A DNA stretch of 64,000 bases from Leucaena leucocephala (taxonomy: Eukaryota > Streptophyta > Magnoliopsida > Fabales > Fabaceae). The stretch is taken from contig CM073558.1 of the NCBI GenBank assembly GCA_037074615.1, positions 12,462,001 to 12,526,000 of the forward strand. The letters run 5' to 3'. Below the pieces are notes generated by a model. That model searched no databases, had not been told where the DNA came from, and saw nothing but the letters and a program-made list of their open reading frames with translations. Position 1 is the first letter of the stretch. The number at the start of each line of letters is the position of its first letter. This document shows, one piece after another, positions 1 to 11,148 of the stretch. The position numbers and the translations under genes are program-made.

Positions 1-2716
1 GTATATGCTAAAATCTCAATACTTCACTTCCTTTCTTCCATTCTTTAGCTCTTCTCCATGCATACCTTTTCTTCATGCTTGACCTAAATTGGTTGGTTAT
101 GGGAGAGTGAGATTCTAGGGAATCTCAGTAGCAAACATTACCACTTAAATATGCAAGATGGATGCTAATCATGATATGTAATTTCATTAACTTTCTTTGA
201 TTAGTGACATGCAATCATGCTATATACTTTTACATAAAGTGTATGGCCATGGAAACATGTTATTCAAAATACATTCAACATCATTTATCATGTCACAACA
301 TCATTCAAATAACATATACATGTCAACACATAAGCATACCACATCAAGCACATAAAGAGGTAAGTTCACTACCTTGCACTTAAGCTTTCCTCTTGATCTT
401 TAGCATTTGCTCTCTAGCTTTCCAACCAATTAGCCTTTATGTCAATCACCTCCCAACATGTTCTTGGATGTTTCAAGGTCCTAAACACATTCATATTCAT
501 CACATAACTCATTAGGACTCATGAACTCCAACCATGTTCAAGATTAACTTTGTTACACTCTTTATTGTCATTACTTTCCCTAATATTCAATAATCCACTT
601 GGCTCTTGAATCAATTGATGTCTTGAATTTACCCTATACAATTTCATCTTTTGAACTCATTTATGAGCTTAGAATCATGAAATTCCAGCTCCTTCATGGC
701 CTGCTGTATAGAATTGAACATAAGCACACAATTCTTTCAAAAATTCTCATTTTGATTCTAATGCTTCCCATACTTGTTTTTCCTCTTTACCCCACACAAC
801 TTTTCATTTTAAAACCATTGGAGCCATCAAAATCATGAAATTCCAATCACTATTCATGCGAGTGAACAGTACCATAAGGAATCTCAAAGACTACAACCTT
901 GAGATTTTAATGTTTCCAAGGTTTAAAACCTTTCCAATCCTACACAAAATCATCATATAAACTCAATGGAAGCATTAAATCATTTAAATTCAATTTCCTT
1001 CCCTCATGAACCGTGCATACTGAACAGTGCACACCATGGCATAGTCAAGAATATCAACTTGATTCAACAACCAATCACTTAACTAGCTTGTTTAAGCTTC
1101 AATCATATAGTTCTAACTTTAATTTCTTCTTTCCCTTTTCCTTTAAGGTCTTTGGGTAGCACCTTCCCTTAAAGAAAACTCAACTTTTCTCCCATTAAAA
1201 CCCTAAGTTCAAGCTCCCAAATCAAAGGAAAATATGCTAGGAGAGATTACTTACCTTTAATCTCTAGCTTGCTTGAACTTTGGAACCTTGAATCTTCTTT
1301 GTCTTGGCTTGAGTTTCCATTTTGCAAGAGCTTCCCCAAGGGTCCATGAAGCTACGGTTTGCTGCAGAATGAGGGGGCATTTATAGCCAAAATCCAAGAA
1401 AAATGAATGGCCAAGATTGATTTGGTTACTATTTGATCTAAAGGCCCACATTTAATCTTGGATTTAACTTTTTTATAAAATAATAATTATGACATCATGT
1501 GAGACCCATCAAGGGACACCTAAAGGGGTTAGGTGGCGTGCTCATAGTGTAAGGAAGCTTCTGGAAAAATTCCAGTCCAATCCAGTACCGATCGGTGCAG
1601 TTTCACAGCAACCGGATTGTTTTCTGTTCCTAATTTTTTATAATATACCAGGATATGTATTCTATCCTGAAAATCAATGTCTAGGCTTCCCACACCATTG
1701 ACATACTTGTACTGGCCACAACTTAATTACAGATCCCTTGGGAAATGACCAAAATACCCTTGGTGTCATTTCTTGCACTATATTGACACTAAGGGCATAA
1801 TTGTCATTTCACCCCTTTTTGTACTGCCTCAGGGCATATATTGGCTCAAATAATCATATTCATACCATGTGTCACATTTTTAGCCTATCCCAGATGACCA
1901 AAATGCCCTTCATCCATCTCTGGTACAATCTGGGCATCTAGGGGCATTTTCATAATTTCATACTTTTTCTGGCACTGGCCCCTTCTACTGATAGACTGGT
2001 ACCCTGGGTTTTGGGCCTTCCTTGGCGTCATTATGGGCCTATATATGAGGTGATATGATCTCATTCTGTCCAGGCTTACATACCAATAGATTCCATTATA
2101 GGATCACGTGTGTTATCAAACTCCCGCCAAAATTCACTAATATGTGAATAACTTTTTATACAAAACTTCTTCCAGAGTTTTGTCAGATCTAGGATATCTG
2201 ACACTGCAGGGTACACTTTCCTGTAATTTACCCACTTATTTCTGAAGTCCATGAAATCTGATAAAATTTCAGATAACTTTTAGACTATCAGATAAATATA
2301 TGCTGTCTGGAGCCCTAATAAAATTTCTGTATCATGTCAGATTATCTAGCATACCTTTCTCTATTTACTGATGGAATATGGGACTAAAATACTTCTGGGC
2401 AGTTATAACCCTTTTCAGGCTGATCTTTCTATAATTACAATTTTGCCCTTGAACTTTTCTCTTAATTACATTTATGTCCCTAACTTTTTAGATATTTACA
2501 TTTAGGTCCCTAAACTTTTAGAAATTACAACTTTTGGCCCAACTTTTGTTTCTACTTTAACTTTTGACCTTTAAACTTTTCCAATTTTTGTTTAGGTCCC
2601 TTTCTTCCTTCAAGACTCTTTAACCTTTATCATTTATTCTGATCTTTTTCATAATCCTTCCTAAACCTCTTTCCACTATCAGTACTATACAGATAGGGAA
2701 AAATTAGGATATGACA
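1..2716 (-). mobile_element. Element A1, 3' LTR (cut by window start)
   Basis: This LTR ends on the plus strand with ...gatatgaca at 2716, the complement of the TGTCATATCC start, directly beside a polypurine tract. Position 1 aligns with 7800 of the 5' LTR, so about 675 bp of the LTR lie outside the window. Going in the element's direction it holds a U3 with degenerate repeats of about 30 nt (about 2425-2600), a TATA box (complement of 1380-1385), a leader with a short uORF, and a splice-donor motif AAAG|GTAAGT at 1253-1255. Short reading frames seen in either strand here are not conserved as proteins. Confidence 0.93.
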
Positions 2717-2733
2717 TTTCTACCCCCTTAAAA
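2717..2733 (-). other. Polypurine tract of A1
   Basis: On the minus strand this reads TTTTAAGGGGGTAGAAA immediately before the LTR start TGTCATATCC. Just upstream is AATTTCGAGGACGAAATTTA, a sequence type common before the 3' LTR of plant gypsy elements. It would prime plus-strand DNA synthesis. Confidence 0.88.
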
Positions 2734-3347
2734 TAAATTTCGTCCTCGAAATTTACTTAGCACCTTAGTCAGTAATCTTAGATAGATATCCTTGTCTTGT
2801 TTTTGACTAAGGATTGGGGTATTTATCTCTTATCTTTTATCTTGACATCTTAGCGGAGTACTTTTCATATCCGCAATTCTTCATATCTTTGCTATTATCA
2901 CTTTCTCTTATTCTAAATCAACTCAATAAGAGTTGAACTCCAGTTAATTCTATTACTTTCTTGCTACGCATCTATCTGCATATGGACTTCTCACTATGCT
3001 GGACTTGTGAGTAGTGTCCATTTCTTTCATGTCAAACTCCCTCGAATACTGCTATATTCTGGAGCTTCTACTAACTATTCATCATATTTATTAGTATAAT
3101 TATTTATGACTCATTTGAGTATTTAGCAGAATCCTCTAAACATCCGTAAAACTTTAAATCTCATTCTTATATCATCATACATTCTTATCATCTTTAAAAA
3201 CTCATCATAATACAGAGAGAAGACTTATATCATTATTCTTTCTTTCATTGCTCTACTGCTAAACAGGAGCACATAGGAGCATATACTCTAACATGCATAA
3301 TGCCTGGCCAACATATTGTAGGATTGCATACCTGCCCATGAATGCAA

Positions 3348-3459
3348 AGCTCTAACATCGGAGCTCAAGCATTCCTTCTCTTAATATGCACAACTCTAAC
3401 ACTCGGAGCTTGCACAACTCTAACACTCATAGCTTGCACTGCTCTAACATTCAGAGCTT
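3348..3459 (-). repeat. Short hairpin-forming tandem array in A1
   Basis: Three or four units of the form (A)GCTCTAACAxxCGGAGCT occur here, separated by short spacers such as TGCAC. Each can fold as AGCTC pairing with GAGCT around an 8-9 nt loop. The same array is at 25407-25495 in A2. Confidence 0.7.
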
Positions 3460-3863
3460 TAGCATATTCTGTAAGGTAACGTAACGTAACATAAGGCCTG
3501 GCATTCTATGCAAGGAGTGGAAGCTCTCAAAGCTCTCATTTGCTCTTTCACATGTAGCTCATCATTCAAACATCTTATCTTTTCCCAAATAGAAGCCTCT
3601 CTATTTGTTTACAAAGCTAGCTATACAGCTGCTTCTCAAGGCATATCTTCTCATTTCATATCTTTCATGACATAAAATGGCATATCTAGCCAAATCTGGC
3701 TATATCATAGTTCATCTTTCAAATCCATTTAATTTGGACTTGACATAAGGGTTCTAGTCTCTTACTGTTCATAACCCTTTCTAGCTTTCCATAGCTCTTT
3801 CTATCATTTTACATAGCTTTACGCATATATGCCAATTTCTTGTGGCATTCACATTTTTTTATC

Positions 3864-3974
3864 ACTTCCCAGGGGGTCACCCATCATTGGACTACCCTTG
3901 CCTGAGCACGCTTAACAGAAATGTGCAGATAAAAATCTGAAGCATTGGTGCTAACAGGCTCAAATCCTGGTACT
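3864..3974 (-). pseudogene. 5S rRNA-derived segment in A1
   Basis: The minus strand contains GTTAAGCGTGCTCAGGC (complement of 3900-3916), matching the 5S rRNA A-box region, then AGGGTAGT, then GATGGGTGACCCCCTGGG, matching the C-box region (complement of 3864-3885). Upstream, AGCACCAATGC and TACCAG match the 5' part of plant 5S rRNA, with a short insertion between them. About 100 nt of the roughly 120-nt 5S gene is recognisable, in the sense of the retroelement. The two rRNA ends are not preserved, so this is not a normal 5S gene. Three further copies are in the window. Confidence 0.9.
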
Positions 3975-4387
3975 CTACTATCTTAGACCCATCTTATACT
4001 ATCTCTCTTGGGTCTATTTGGCCTTCTAATCTCTTTGTCCTCACTTGGAGGATCTACTTACCTTTATTTTTAGTCTTTGTAATCTCATCGTAAGGATCTC
4101 TTTATTCTCATTTGACCATTTCTCATATCTTATAAAACACTCTCATAAATCCTTGGAACTCAGGATTAATAGCTTTAACTTTGATCACTTAGTTCCTGAT
4201 ACGTGTAAGGAAATTCTGAGTTTAATCCCTAATAGTAATAAGGCTATATGAAACTAGCATCATGGGTACTCTCTCTCTTATGAGTTAATCAACCTGTGAA
4301 GCTTCTATACCTTAACTTTTCCTTGGTATTTGTCCTTCCAAAGAAATACTGTACTTATGGCTCATTACTTTCTTGCTCTAGGCTTGG

Positions 4388-4506
4388 TCTACTACGACCC
4401 TCGGGATCTACTACGATCAACCGTAAGCCTTTCAGGATCTAACTGTGACCCTGTGAGCCATACTAGGATTTAACTGTAATCCTCCAGAATCTACTGGATT
4501 CTATTG
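4388..4506 (-). repeat. Imperfect GATC/CAGT repeat cluster in A1
   Basis: About five degenerate units of 20-30 nt follow the pattern GGATCTAACTGCGAyCCT on the plus strand. Many can pair GATC with GATC over a short loop. The cluster recurs at 26442-26565, around 42260-42400, and inverted at about 50150-50290. Confidence 0.6.
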
Positions 4507-6589
4507 TACTGTATTCTCATCTCTGGAAGACCTAAACCAACGGACAAAGTTACAAGGTTAGTCACTTCCACATAGTTGTTAACTCCACAAATAATTCCCC
4601 AAAAATGATCACAGAAGCCAATATTATCTATCAAGACTTCACTCATTTCCTCTATCACTCAGGAACTTCTCATATCATTCTCATACTTTATAACTTACTA
4701 GATCTATCACTGCAGAGAGCTATATAGGCTCTACCATGCACATATCTATCATCATCTATTATTCATCTCATCAGAGGGACCTTACTCTATCTGAGTTATA
4801 CTGTCCCATATCTTGCCTTTATTTCAAAAGCAATCTTACTCTATTGCAAGAGCAATCTAGCTCTATTACAAAAATATTAACTTATATTACTTAAAAACTG
4901 CTCTTTCTTAGAGCCATATCATTTTCATAATTGCGTCTCATTTCCTTTCCCATTGACTATCATAGTCTGATCATAAATTCTCTTTTTATCTTCTGAGAAT
5001 CAAGTAGCTAACTTTCTAGTTTAGCACTTTGCTATTGCTTCATTCTTGCTAAGTTAAATTATTTAATTGCATGTCATAGGGCATGGGAGCAACATAACTT
5101 TCTCATCTGGTATACTCTACCCAGTATGTACTGCATAAGGGGAGTATTCATTTATCATAGCATACTTAACATGCATAATATGCAAGTAGATGCAATCAAT
5201 TAAGCATTCTCTAGTATGTGTGTCATCACATGACAACTGCAATGAGATGCAATTTCTTATTATAACTTATGGCAACATAAGCCATGCATCATTACATAGT
5301 TTGCTCAACCATCCCTCATACTCACATTGCCATTAAGCAATTAACTAGGTAGACTTTAAAACATTTTGTCCCATTATCACCTTAACTGCTAGGTCTTGAT
5401 CATCTATTCAGGTACCTGAGTCATTTACTTATTTCACTTAGGCTGCCATATTACCCTCTTATTAGGGTATAGACTCAACCCTTCTTTACTCTTTCTTACA
5501 TAAGGAATAGGGGAGTCACTTCATCTTTGAATCTATGGCTACCTTACTAGGCCATATTTATTCTATCATATTATCCCTTATTGCCTGTAAGATTTCTATG
5601 TCTCTAGCCTGAAGGATTTATGTGTCCTTGGCCTCACAACAATCCATAACTGAGTCAGCTATTCTCTTTCAGCTAACTGAAGAAAGTTTGGCTCCTATTT
5701 TTATGCCATTTGTACTTTTACGTTTCTCCCTAATCCTCCTAGATTACTAACAGGCGAGAAAGTATCTCTTATTAAGCCTCAAGGTTCATATAAACGAACT
5801 CGATTAAGTATCCATCAAAAGAGTTCTCTTCCCTTAGCTCTAACCCTTAGCCTCACGCTCACCTCTCTCTCTAAATGAGAGGAATACTTCCTTTAAACTT
5901 TTTTGAGAAAAACTTCTAAAGTGAGCGGATAATTCTCCATCTCATATGGAGTAACTTTTGTATCTCTTAATTCTTTTCCATAAAGACTAGCTGCACAAAG
6001 TCTTTTGTACTGTAGATCAACTCCTGATGATCATACGGATGATCTACTGTTGAACCTCTTCTTAAATTAATCTTCTATATCTTAGTGCTTCGTACTGTTT
6101 AACTTGCCTATACTCTATGCTAAACCTCTAACTGATAGACTTCAGTGAGGTTGGCATCTTTAGTCTCATGATACTTGACTTACTATCATCTCATACCAAT
6201 CCTCTAAAGTATATTAGGTTAATGCCCTCTATTGGATGTCTGTTTATCATTCCTGCTACGGCATTGAGGAACTACAGATAACTAATTGTTCTTAATCTCT
6301 ACTTCTGTCCATCCCTTGACCTAGACTGAGTAATTCACTCTCCATAGCTTTCTTCAGACCAATATGGTCAACACTATCTGTCTTTAATGAAGAAGGCTGG
6401 GGTTGACTAGGACTAGGAACATCCCACTGATCTTTCTCTATAAATTCACATATTCTTGGACTTTAGGAATGGACAAGAGCTATCATAGGCTCTGACTGGA
6501 TGTCTGAATTAGGGGACTATTATATCTTAATTATCTTAAATCTATCCTCAAACTCTGGTAGAGGAGGAATAATATATGGCCTACCCATA

Positions 6590-6950
6590 ATCCAGTACTA
6601 GTACTCAGCTTCCTCAGCCATAATTTATCATCTCGTAAGAGGGATAAAGCTTATATCAGGGTTAGAGGGCATTCCAACAAACTTATACCGTATAGAGTCA
6701 CTAGATTCAACATCAACTGGTGCATATTAGGCTTCAGGCTGAATCTCTACATCACCTCCAGACTGCAGGTTTAAGTCTACAAAAATGTCTATGGGACATT
6801 CCACTGCAGATTTTCCCGGCTGATCCCCTAAACTCTCATCTGGACTCTCTTCATTATCTAAGGGATGTTCAGAGTTTAGATGTATACCATGTCCATATAT
6901 CACTATTAGCCTGGGGTCTCCCTTATTAACTTAACTTTATAGAATCTCAT
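6590..6950 (-). pseudogene. Pre-gag reading frame remnant of A1
   Basis: The ATG at 6950 follows a splice-acceptor motif TGCAG|GAATA (exon would start at 6958). The first codons match the intact-looking A2 start (MRFHKVK...), but about 13 nt missing near codon 8 shifts the frame, and other stops follow. After the shift the VN-GDP motif and acidic downstream text are still recognisable. Function is unknown. A deleted gag N-terminus is an alternative, but B elements show this frame lying before a separate gag. Confidence 0.6.
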
Positions 6951-6958
6951 ATATATTC

Positions 6959-9053
6959 CTGCAACATTCGCTTAATTAAGCAATGTTAACAATCCCATAA
7001 TATACCATAACTTAACCAAATACTTACTATTTAGAGTTAGGGTCTGGGAATAATCTCATATCAGTCAATAAATAATCTATTCAGAGCATTTCTTAAGCCA
7101 GAATTCTATGCTCTGATACCAAAGTGTAACATCCTTACTTTTAAATCACTTAGGGACCATTCAGTAGCATTTAGAACCACTTACAAGACCTTGAAAGCCC
7201 ATTAGCCAAATTTGGAATTTTACTCTTTCTCGGGTTACTGTTCATATGGTATTCTAGATTACGCAATGAACTTCAAAAAATCATAATTAATTCTAGAAAA
7301 CTCAAAATGAGGTGGTTCAAAAAGATACATGAACATAACATCTCTAAATTAAAGGGAAAAATAATTTTTAGACCAAATGATTAGCCAATTGATACAGTTT
7401 ATTCGTTGAACTTTACTATTCATTTGGTCAAAAACTCTAGAAACAGTTTCCGGTCCCTTTCTTTGGAAACTCATTTCTCTTGATATACACATCCAAATGA
7501 CACGTTCTACCTATGAATTTAAAGCTCTGTATGTTTTATACATGCTCATAAAATTTCGTGAACTAATTCCTTCATTTACTAGGTCAAACTGAAGCCACAA
7601 CAAAACTGCTTCAGGACCTACGTTTTTACCATTTCAGTTTCTTTTCTTTCATTTCCAATAATTGTTTCAGCATGCACAAGCCATTAAATAAGCTTCTTAA
7701 CATTCATATACATCATGTACATATGCCATAATTATTACATACAAGTTTATCACATAAATAGACACCTTACATGGCATTTACATACATGGAAAATTTATAG
7801 TATATGCTAAAATCCCAATACTTCACTTCCTTTCTTCCATTCTTTAGCTCTTCTCCATGCATACCTTTTCTTCATACTTGACCTAAATTGGTTGGTTATG
7901 GGAGAGTGAGATTCTATGGAATCTCAGTAGCAAACATTACCACTTAAATATGCAAGATGGATGCTAATGCATGATATGTAATTTCATTAACTTTCTTTGA
8001 TTAGTGACATGCAATCATGCTATATACTTTTACATAAAGTGCATGGCCATGGAAACATGTTATTCAAAGTACATTCGACATCATTTATCAAGTCACAACA
8101 TCATTCAAATAACAAATACATGTCAACACATAAGCATACCACATCAAGCACATAAAAAGGTAAGTTCACTACCTTGCACTTAAGCTTTCCTCTTGATCTT
8201 TAGCATTTGCTCTCTAGCTTTCCAACCAATTAGCCTTTATGTCAATCACCTCCCAAAATGTTCTTGGATGTTTCAAGGTCCTAAACACATTCATATTTAT
8301 CACATAACTCATTAGGACTCATGAACTCCAACCATGTTCAAGATTAACTTTGTTACACTCTTTATTGTCATAACTTTCCCTAATATTCAATAATCCACTT
8401 GGCTCTTGAATCAATTGATGTCTTGAATTTACCCTACACAATTTCATCTTTTGAACTCATTTATGAGCTTAGAATCATGAAATTCCAGCTCCTTCATGTC
8501 CTGCTGTACAGAATTGAACATAAGCACACAATTCTTTCAAAAATTCTCATTTTGATTCTAATGCTTCCTATACTTGTTTCTCCACTTTACCCCACACAAC
8601 TTTTCATTTTAAAACCATTGGAACCATCAAAATCATGAAATTCCATTAACTGTTCATACGAGTGAACAGTACTGTGAAGAATTCTAAAAACTACAATCTT
8701 GAGATTTTATTGTTTCCAAGGTTCAAAACCTTTCTAATCCTACACAAAATAATCATATAAATTCAATGGAAGCTTTAAATCCTTGAAATTCAATTTCCTT
8801 CCCTCATGAACAGTGCATACCAAACAGATTCACTCTTGGCAAAGTCAAGAATATCAACTTTATTCAACAACCAATCACTTAACTAGCTTGTTTAAGCTTC
8901 AATCATATGTTTCTAAGTTTAATTTCTTCTTTCCCCTTTCATCTAAGGTTTTTGGGCAGCACCACACTTTAGAGAAAACTCAACTTTTCCCCATAAAAAC
9001 TCTAAGTTCAAGCTCCCAAATCAAAGGAAAATAAGCTAGGAGAGATTGTTTAC
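6959..9053 (-). other. Predicted leader intron of A1
   Basis: The donor AAAG|GTAAAC (GT at 9053-9052) and acceptor TGTTGCAG|G (AG at 6960-6959) bound a 2095-nt AT-rich interval containing the end of the LTR, the PBS and the start of the internal region. The ATG of the pre-gag frame is 8 nt after the acceptor. The same arrangement is found in A2 and B1. Splicing is predicted from motif conservation and is not shown by transcripts. Confidence 0.6.
7110..7121 (-). other. Primer-binding site of A1 (tRNA-iMet)
   Basis: The minus strand reads TGGTATCAGAGC, complementary to the 3' end of plant initiator tRNA-Met. It lies three bases from the LTR end, as in many plant gypsy and copia elements. Confidence 0.93.
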
Positions 9054-10497
9054 CTTTAATCTCTAGGTTGCTTGAACTTTGGAAACTTGAATCTTCTTTG
9101 TCTTGGCTTGAGTTTTCATTTTGCAAGAGGTTCCCCAAGGGTCCATGAAGCCACAGTTTTGATGCAGAATGAGGGGGTATTTATAGCCAAAATCCATGAA
9201 AAAATAATGGCCAAGATTGATTTGGTTACTATTTGATCTAAAAGCCCACATTTAATCTTGGATTTTACTTTTTCTAAAAAGGTAATTATGACATCATCAT
9301 GACATCATAAAGGACATCTCAAGGGACACCTCAAAGGGGTTATGTGGTAAAATTATCATGATAGGAAGCTTCTGGAAAAATTCCAGTCCAATCCGATATC
9401 GATCGGAGTAGTTTCACAACAACTGGACTGTGTTATGTTCCTAATTTCTTATAATATACCAGGATATGTATTTTATCCTAAAAATTAATGTCCAGGCTTC
9501 TCATACCATTGACAGTATTCGACTCAGTATTTATCTGCCATCCATCCCTTGGGAAATGACCAAAATATCCTTGGTGTTATTTCTTGTACTATATTAACCC
9601 TAAGGGCATAATTGTCATTTCACCCCTCGTTGTACTACCTCAGGGTATATACTGGCTCAACTAATCATATTTATTCCATGTGACATGTTTTTAGCCTATC
9701 CCAGAAGACCAAAATGCCCTCCATCCTTCTCTAGTACAATATGGGCAACTAGGGGCATTTTCATAATTTTGCACCTTTTCTGGACACTAGCCCCTTCTAC
9801 TGATGAACTGATACCCTGGTTTTAGGCACTCCTTAGTGTCATCATGGGCATATATATGAGGTCATATGATCTCATTCTATCTAGGCTCACATACCAATAA
9901 GTTCTATTATCGGATCACAGGTGTTATCAAACTCCCGTCAAAATTCACCATTATGGGAATAACTTTTTATACAGGACTTCTTCTAGGGTTCTGTCAGATT
10001 CATAACATCTGAAACTGTAGGGCACACTTTCCTATAATTCCCCCACTTATATCTGATGTCCATGGAATCTGATAAAATTTCAGATAACTTTTAGACTATC
10101 AGATAATTTTTTGCTGTCTTGAGCCTTAATAAAATTTCTGTATCATGCTAGATTGACTAGCATATCTTCCTCTATTTACTGATGGAATGTGGGACTAAAA
10201 AACTTCTGGGTAGTCTAACCCTTTTTGGGATGATATTTCTATAATTACAATTTTGCCCTTAAACTTTTACTTAATTACATTGAAGTCCCTTAACTTTTAG
10301 AAATTACCACTTTTGGCCCAAATCTTGTTTCTACTTTAACTTTTGGCCTTTAACCTTTTCTAATTTTTGTTTTAGTCCTTCTCTTTCTTCAAGACCCATC
10401 TAACCTTTATCTTTTCTCCTGATCTTCGTCATAATCCTTTCTAAACCTCTTTCCACTATGAGTACTATACGGATAGGGAAAAAATCAAGATATGACA
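7125..10497 (-). mobile_element. Element A1, 5' LTR
   Basis: This complete 3373-bp LTR runs from TGTAACATCC (7125, plus strand) to ...TATGACA (10497), the inverted TG...CA ends. It is collinear with 1-2716 and, in full, with the A2 LTRs. The TATA box is the complement of 9180-9185 and the splice donor AAAG|GTAAAC is at 9052-9054. It is flanked on its outer side not by host DNA but by another A internal end (10498), so it also sits where a neighbouring element's 3' LTR would be. Confidence 0.93.
9180..9185 (-). promoter_or_regulatory. TATA box of A1 5' LTR
   Basis: TATAAA on the minus strand in the context GCTATAAATACCCCCTC lies about 127 nt before the donor motif. The equivalent box is at 1380-1385, 23487-23492 and 31143-31148 in other A LTRs. 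Pol II promoter function is inferred. Confidence 0.75.
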
Positions 10498-10920
10498 TTT
10501 CTATCCCCCTTAAAATAAATTTTGCCCTCAAAATTTACTCAACAACTTAGACAAGGATTTGGGGTATCTATCTCTTATCTTTTATCTTGACATCTTAGCG
10601 GAGCACTTTTCATATCTTTACTATGTTCATTCTTCTATTCTGAATCAACTCAATCAGAGTTGAACTCTAGTTCATTCTATTACTTACTTCTTGCTATGCA
10701 TCTATCTATATATGGACTTTTCACCATACTAAACTTGTGAGTAGTGTCCATTTCTTTCATATTAAACTCTCTCGAATACTGCTATATTCGGGAGTTTCTG
10801 TTAATGATTTATCATACTTCTTAGAGCAATCATTTATGACTCATTTGAGTAACTAGCAAAATTCTCTGAACATCCACACGACTTAATTCTCATTCTTATG
10901 TCATCATACAATCTCATCAC
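10498..10920 (-). mobile_element. A-type internal fragment (PPT end)
   Basis: This aligns with about 2717-3180 of A1: a PPT-like tctatcccccttaaaat, then the same AT-rich text. It is truncated at about 10920 and followed by rearranged pieces (an A-LTR snippet at 10921-10951). Confidence 0.82.
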
Positions 10921-10951
10921 ATAAATAGATACTTTACATGAATAAACTTTT

Positions 10952-11148
10952 TTGCCACTTTATTTCGATTTTTCTAGAATTAATTATGATTTTTCAAAGT
11001 TCATTGTGTAATCAAGAATGCCATATGAACAGTAACCCAAGAAAGAGTAAAATTCTAGATTTGGCGAATGAACTTCCAAGGTCTTGTAAGTGGTTCTAAA
11101 TGCTACTGAATGGTCCCTAAGATATATAAAAGTAATGATGTTACAATC
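10952..11148 (+). mobile_element. Inverted A-LTR terminal fragment
   Basis: These bases are the reverse complement of the first roughly 200 bp of the A LTR (7125 onward), ending in GATGTTACA at 11148. The orientation is opposite to A1, and the LTR end abuts gag sequence of B1. Confidence 0.8.

Larger units (their letters stand above)
2717..7124 (-). mobile_element. Element A1, internal region (non-autonomous, LARD-like)
   Basis: This 4.4 kb internal region lies between two A LTRs with a PPT at one end and a tRNA-Met PBS at the other. I find no gag, protease, RT, RNase H or integrase motif in it. From the PBS side it holds a splice-acceptor motif and pre-gag reading-frame remnant (about 6590-6950), a long AT-rich stretch without recognisable content, an imperfect repeat cluster (4388-4506), a 5S rRNA-derived segment (3864-3974) and a hairpin array (3348-3459). 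The same order recurs in A2, so the region is a conserved family structure and not random filler. Confidence 0.88.

Noticed and set aside
599..838. A 79-codon reading frame repeated at 8399 and 44579, seemingly a conserved small protein
   Set aside because: It lies antisense within A LTRs, so its repetition follows from LTR homology. Other A LTRs (18590, 22710, 30360) do not keep it open from the same start.
3348..3459. A CRISPR-like repeat array
   Set aside because: Units are short and imperfect, spacers are tiny and similar, and the setting is a plant retrotransposon.
3864..3974. A functional 5S rRNA gene
   Set aside because: Both rRNA ends are missing, there is an internal insertion near the 5' side, and no terminator T-run follows at the right place. 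It is called 5S-derived only.
7110..7121. A tRNA gene remnant
   Set aside because: Only the 12 bases complementary to the tRNA 3' end are present, beside an LTR. It is a primer-binding site.
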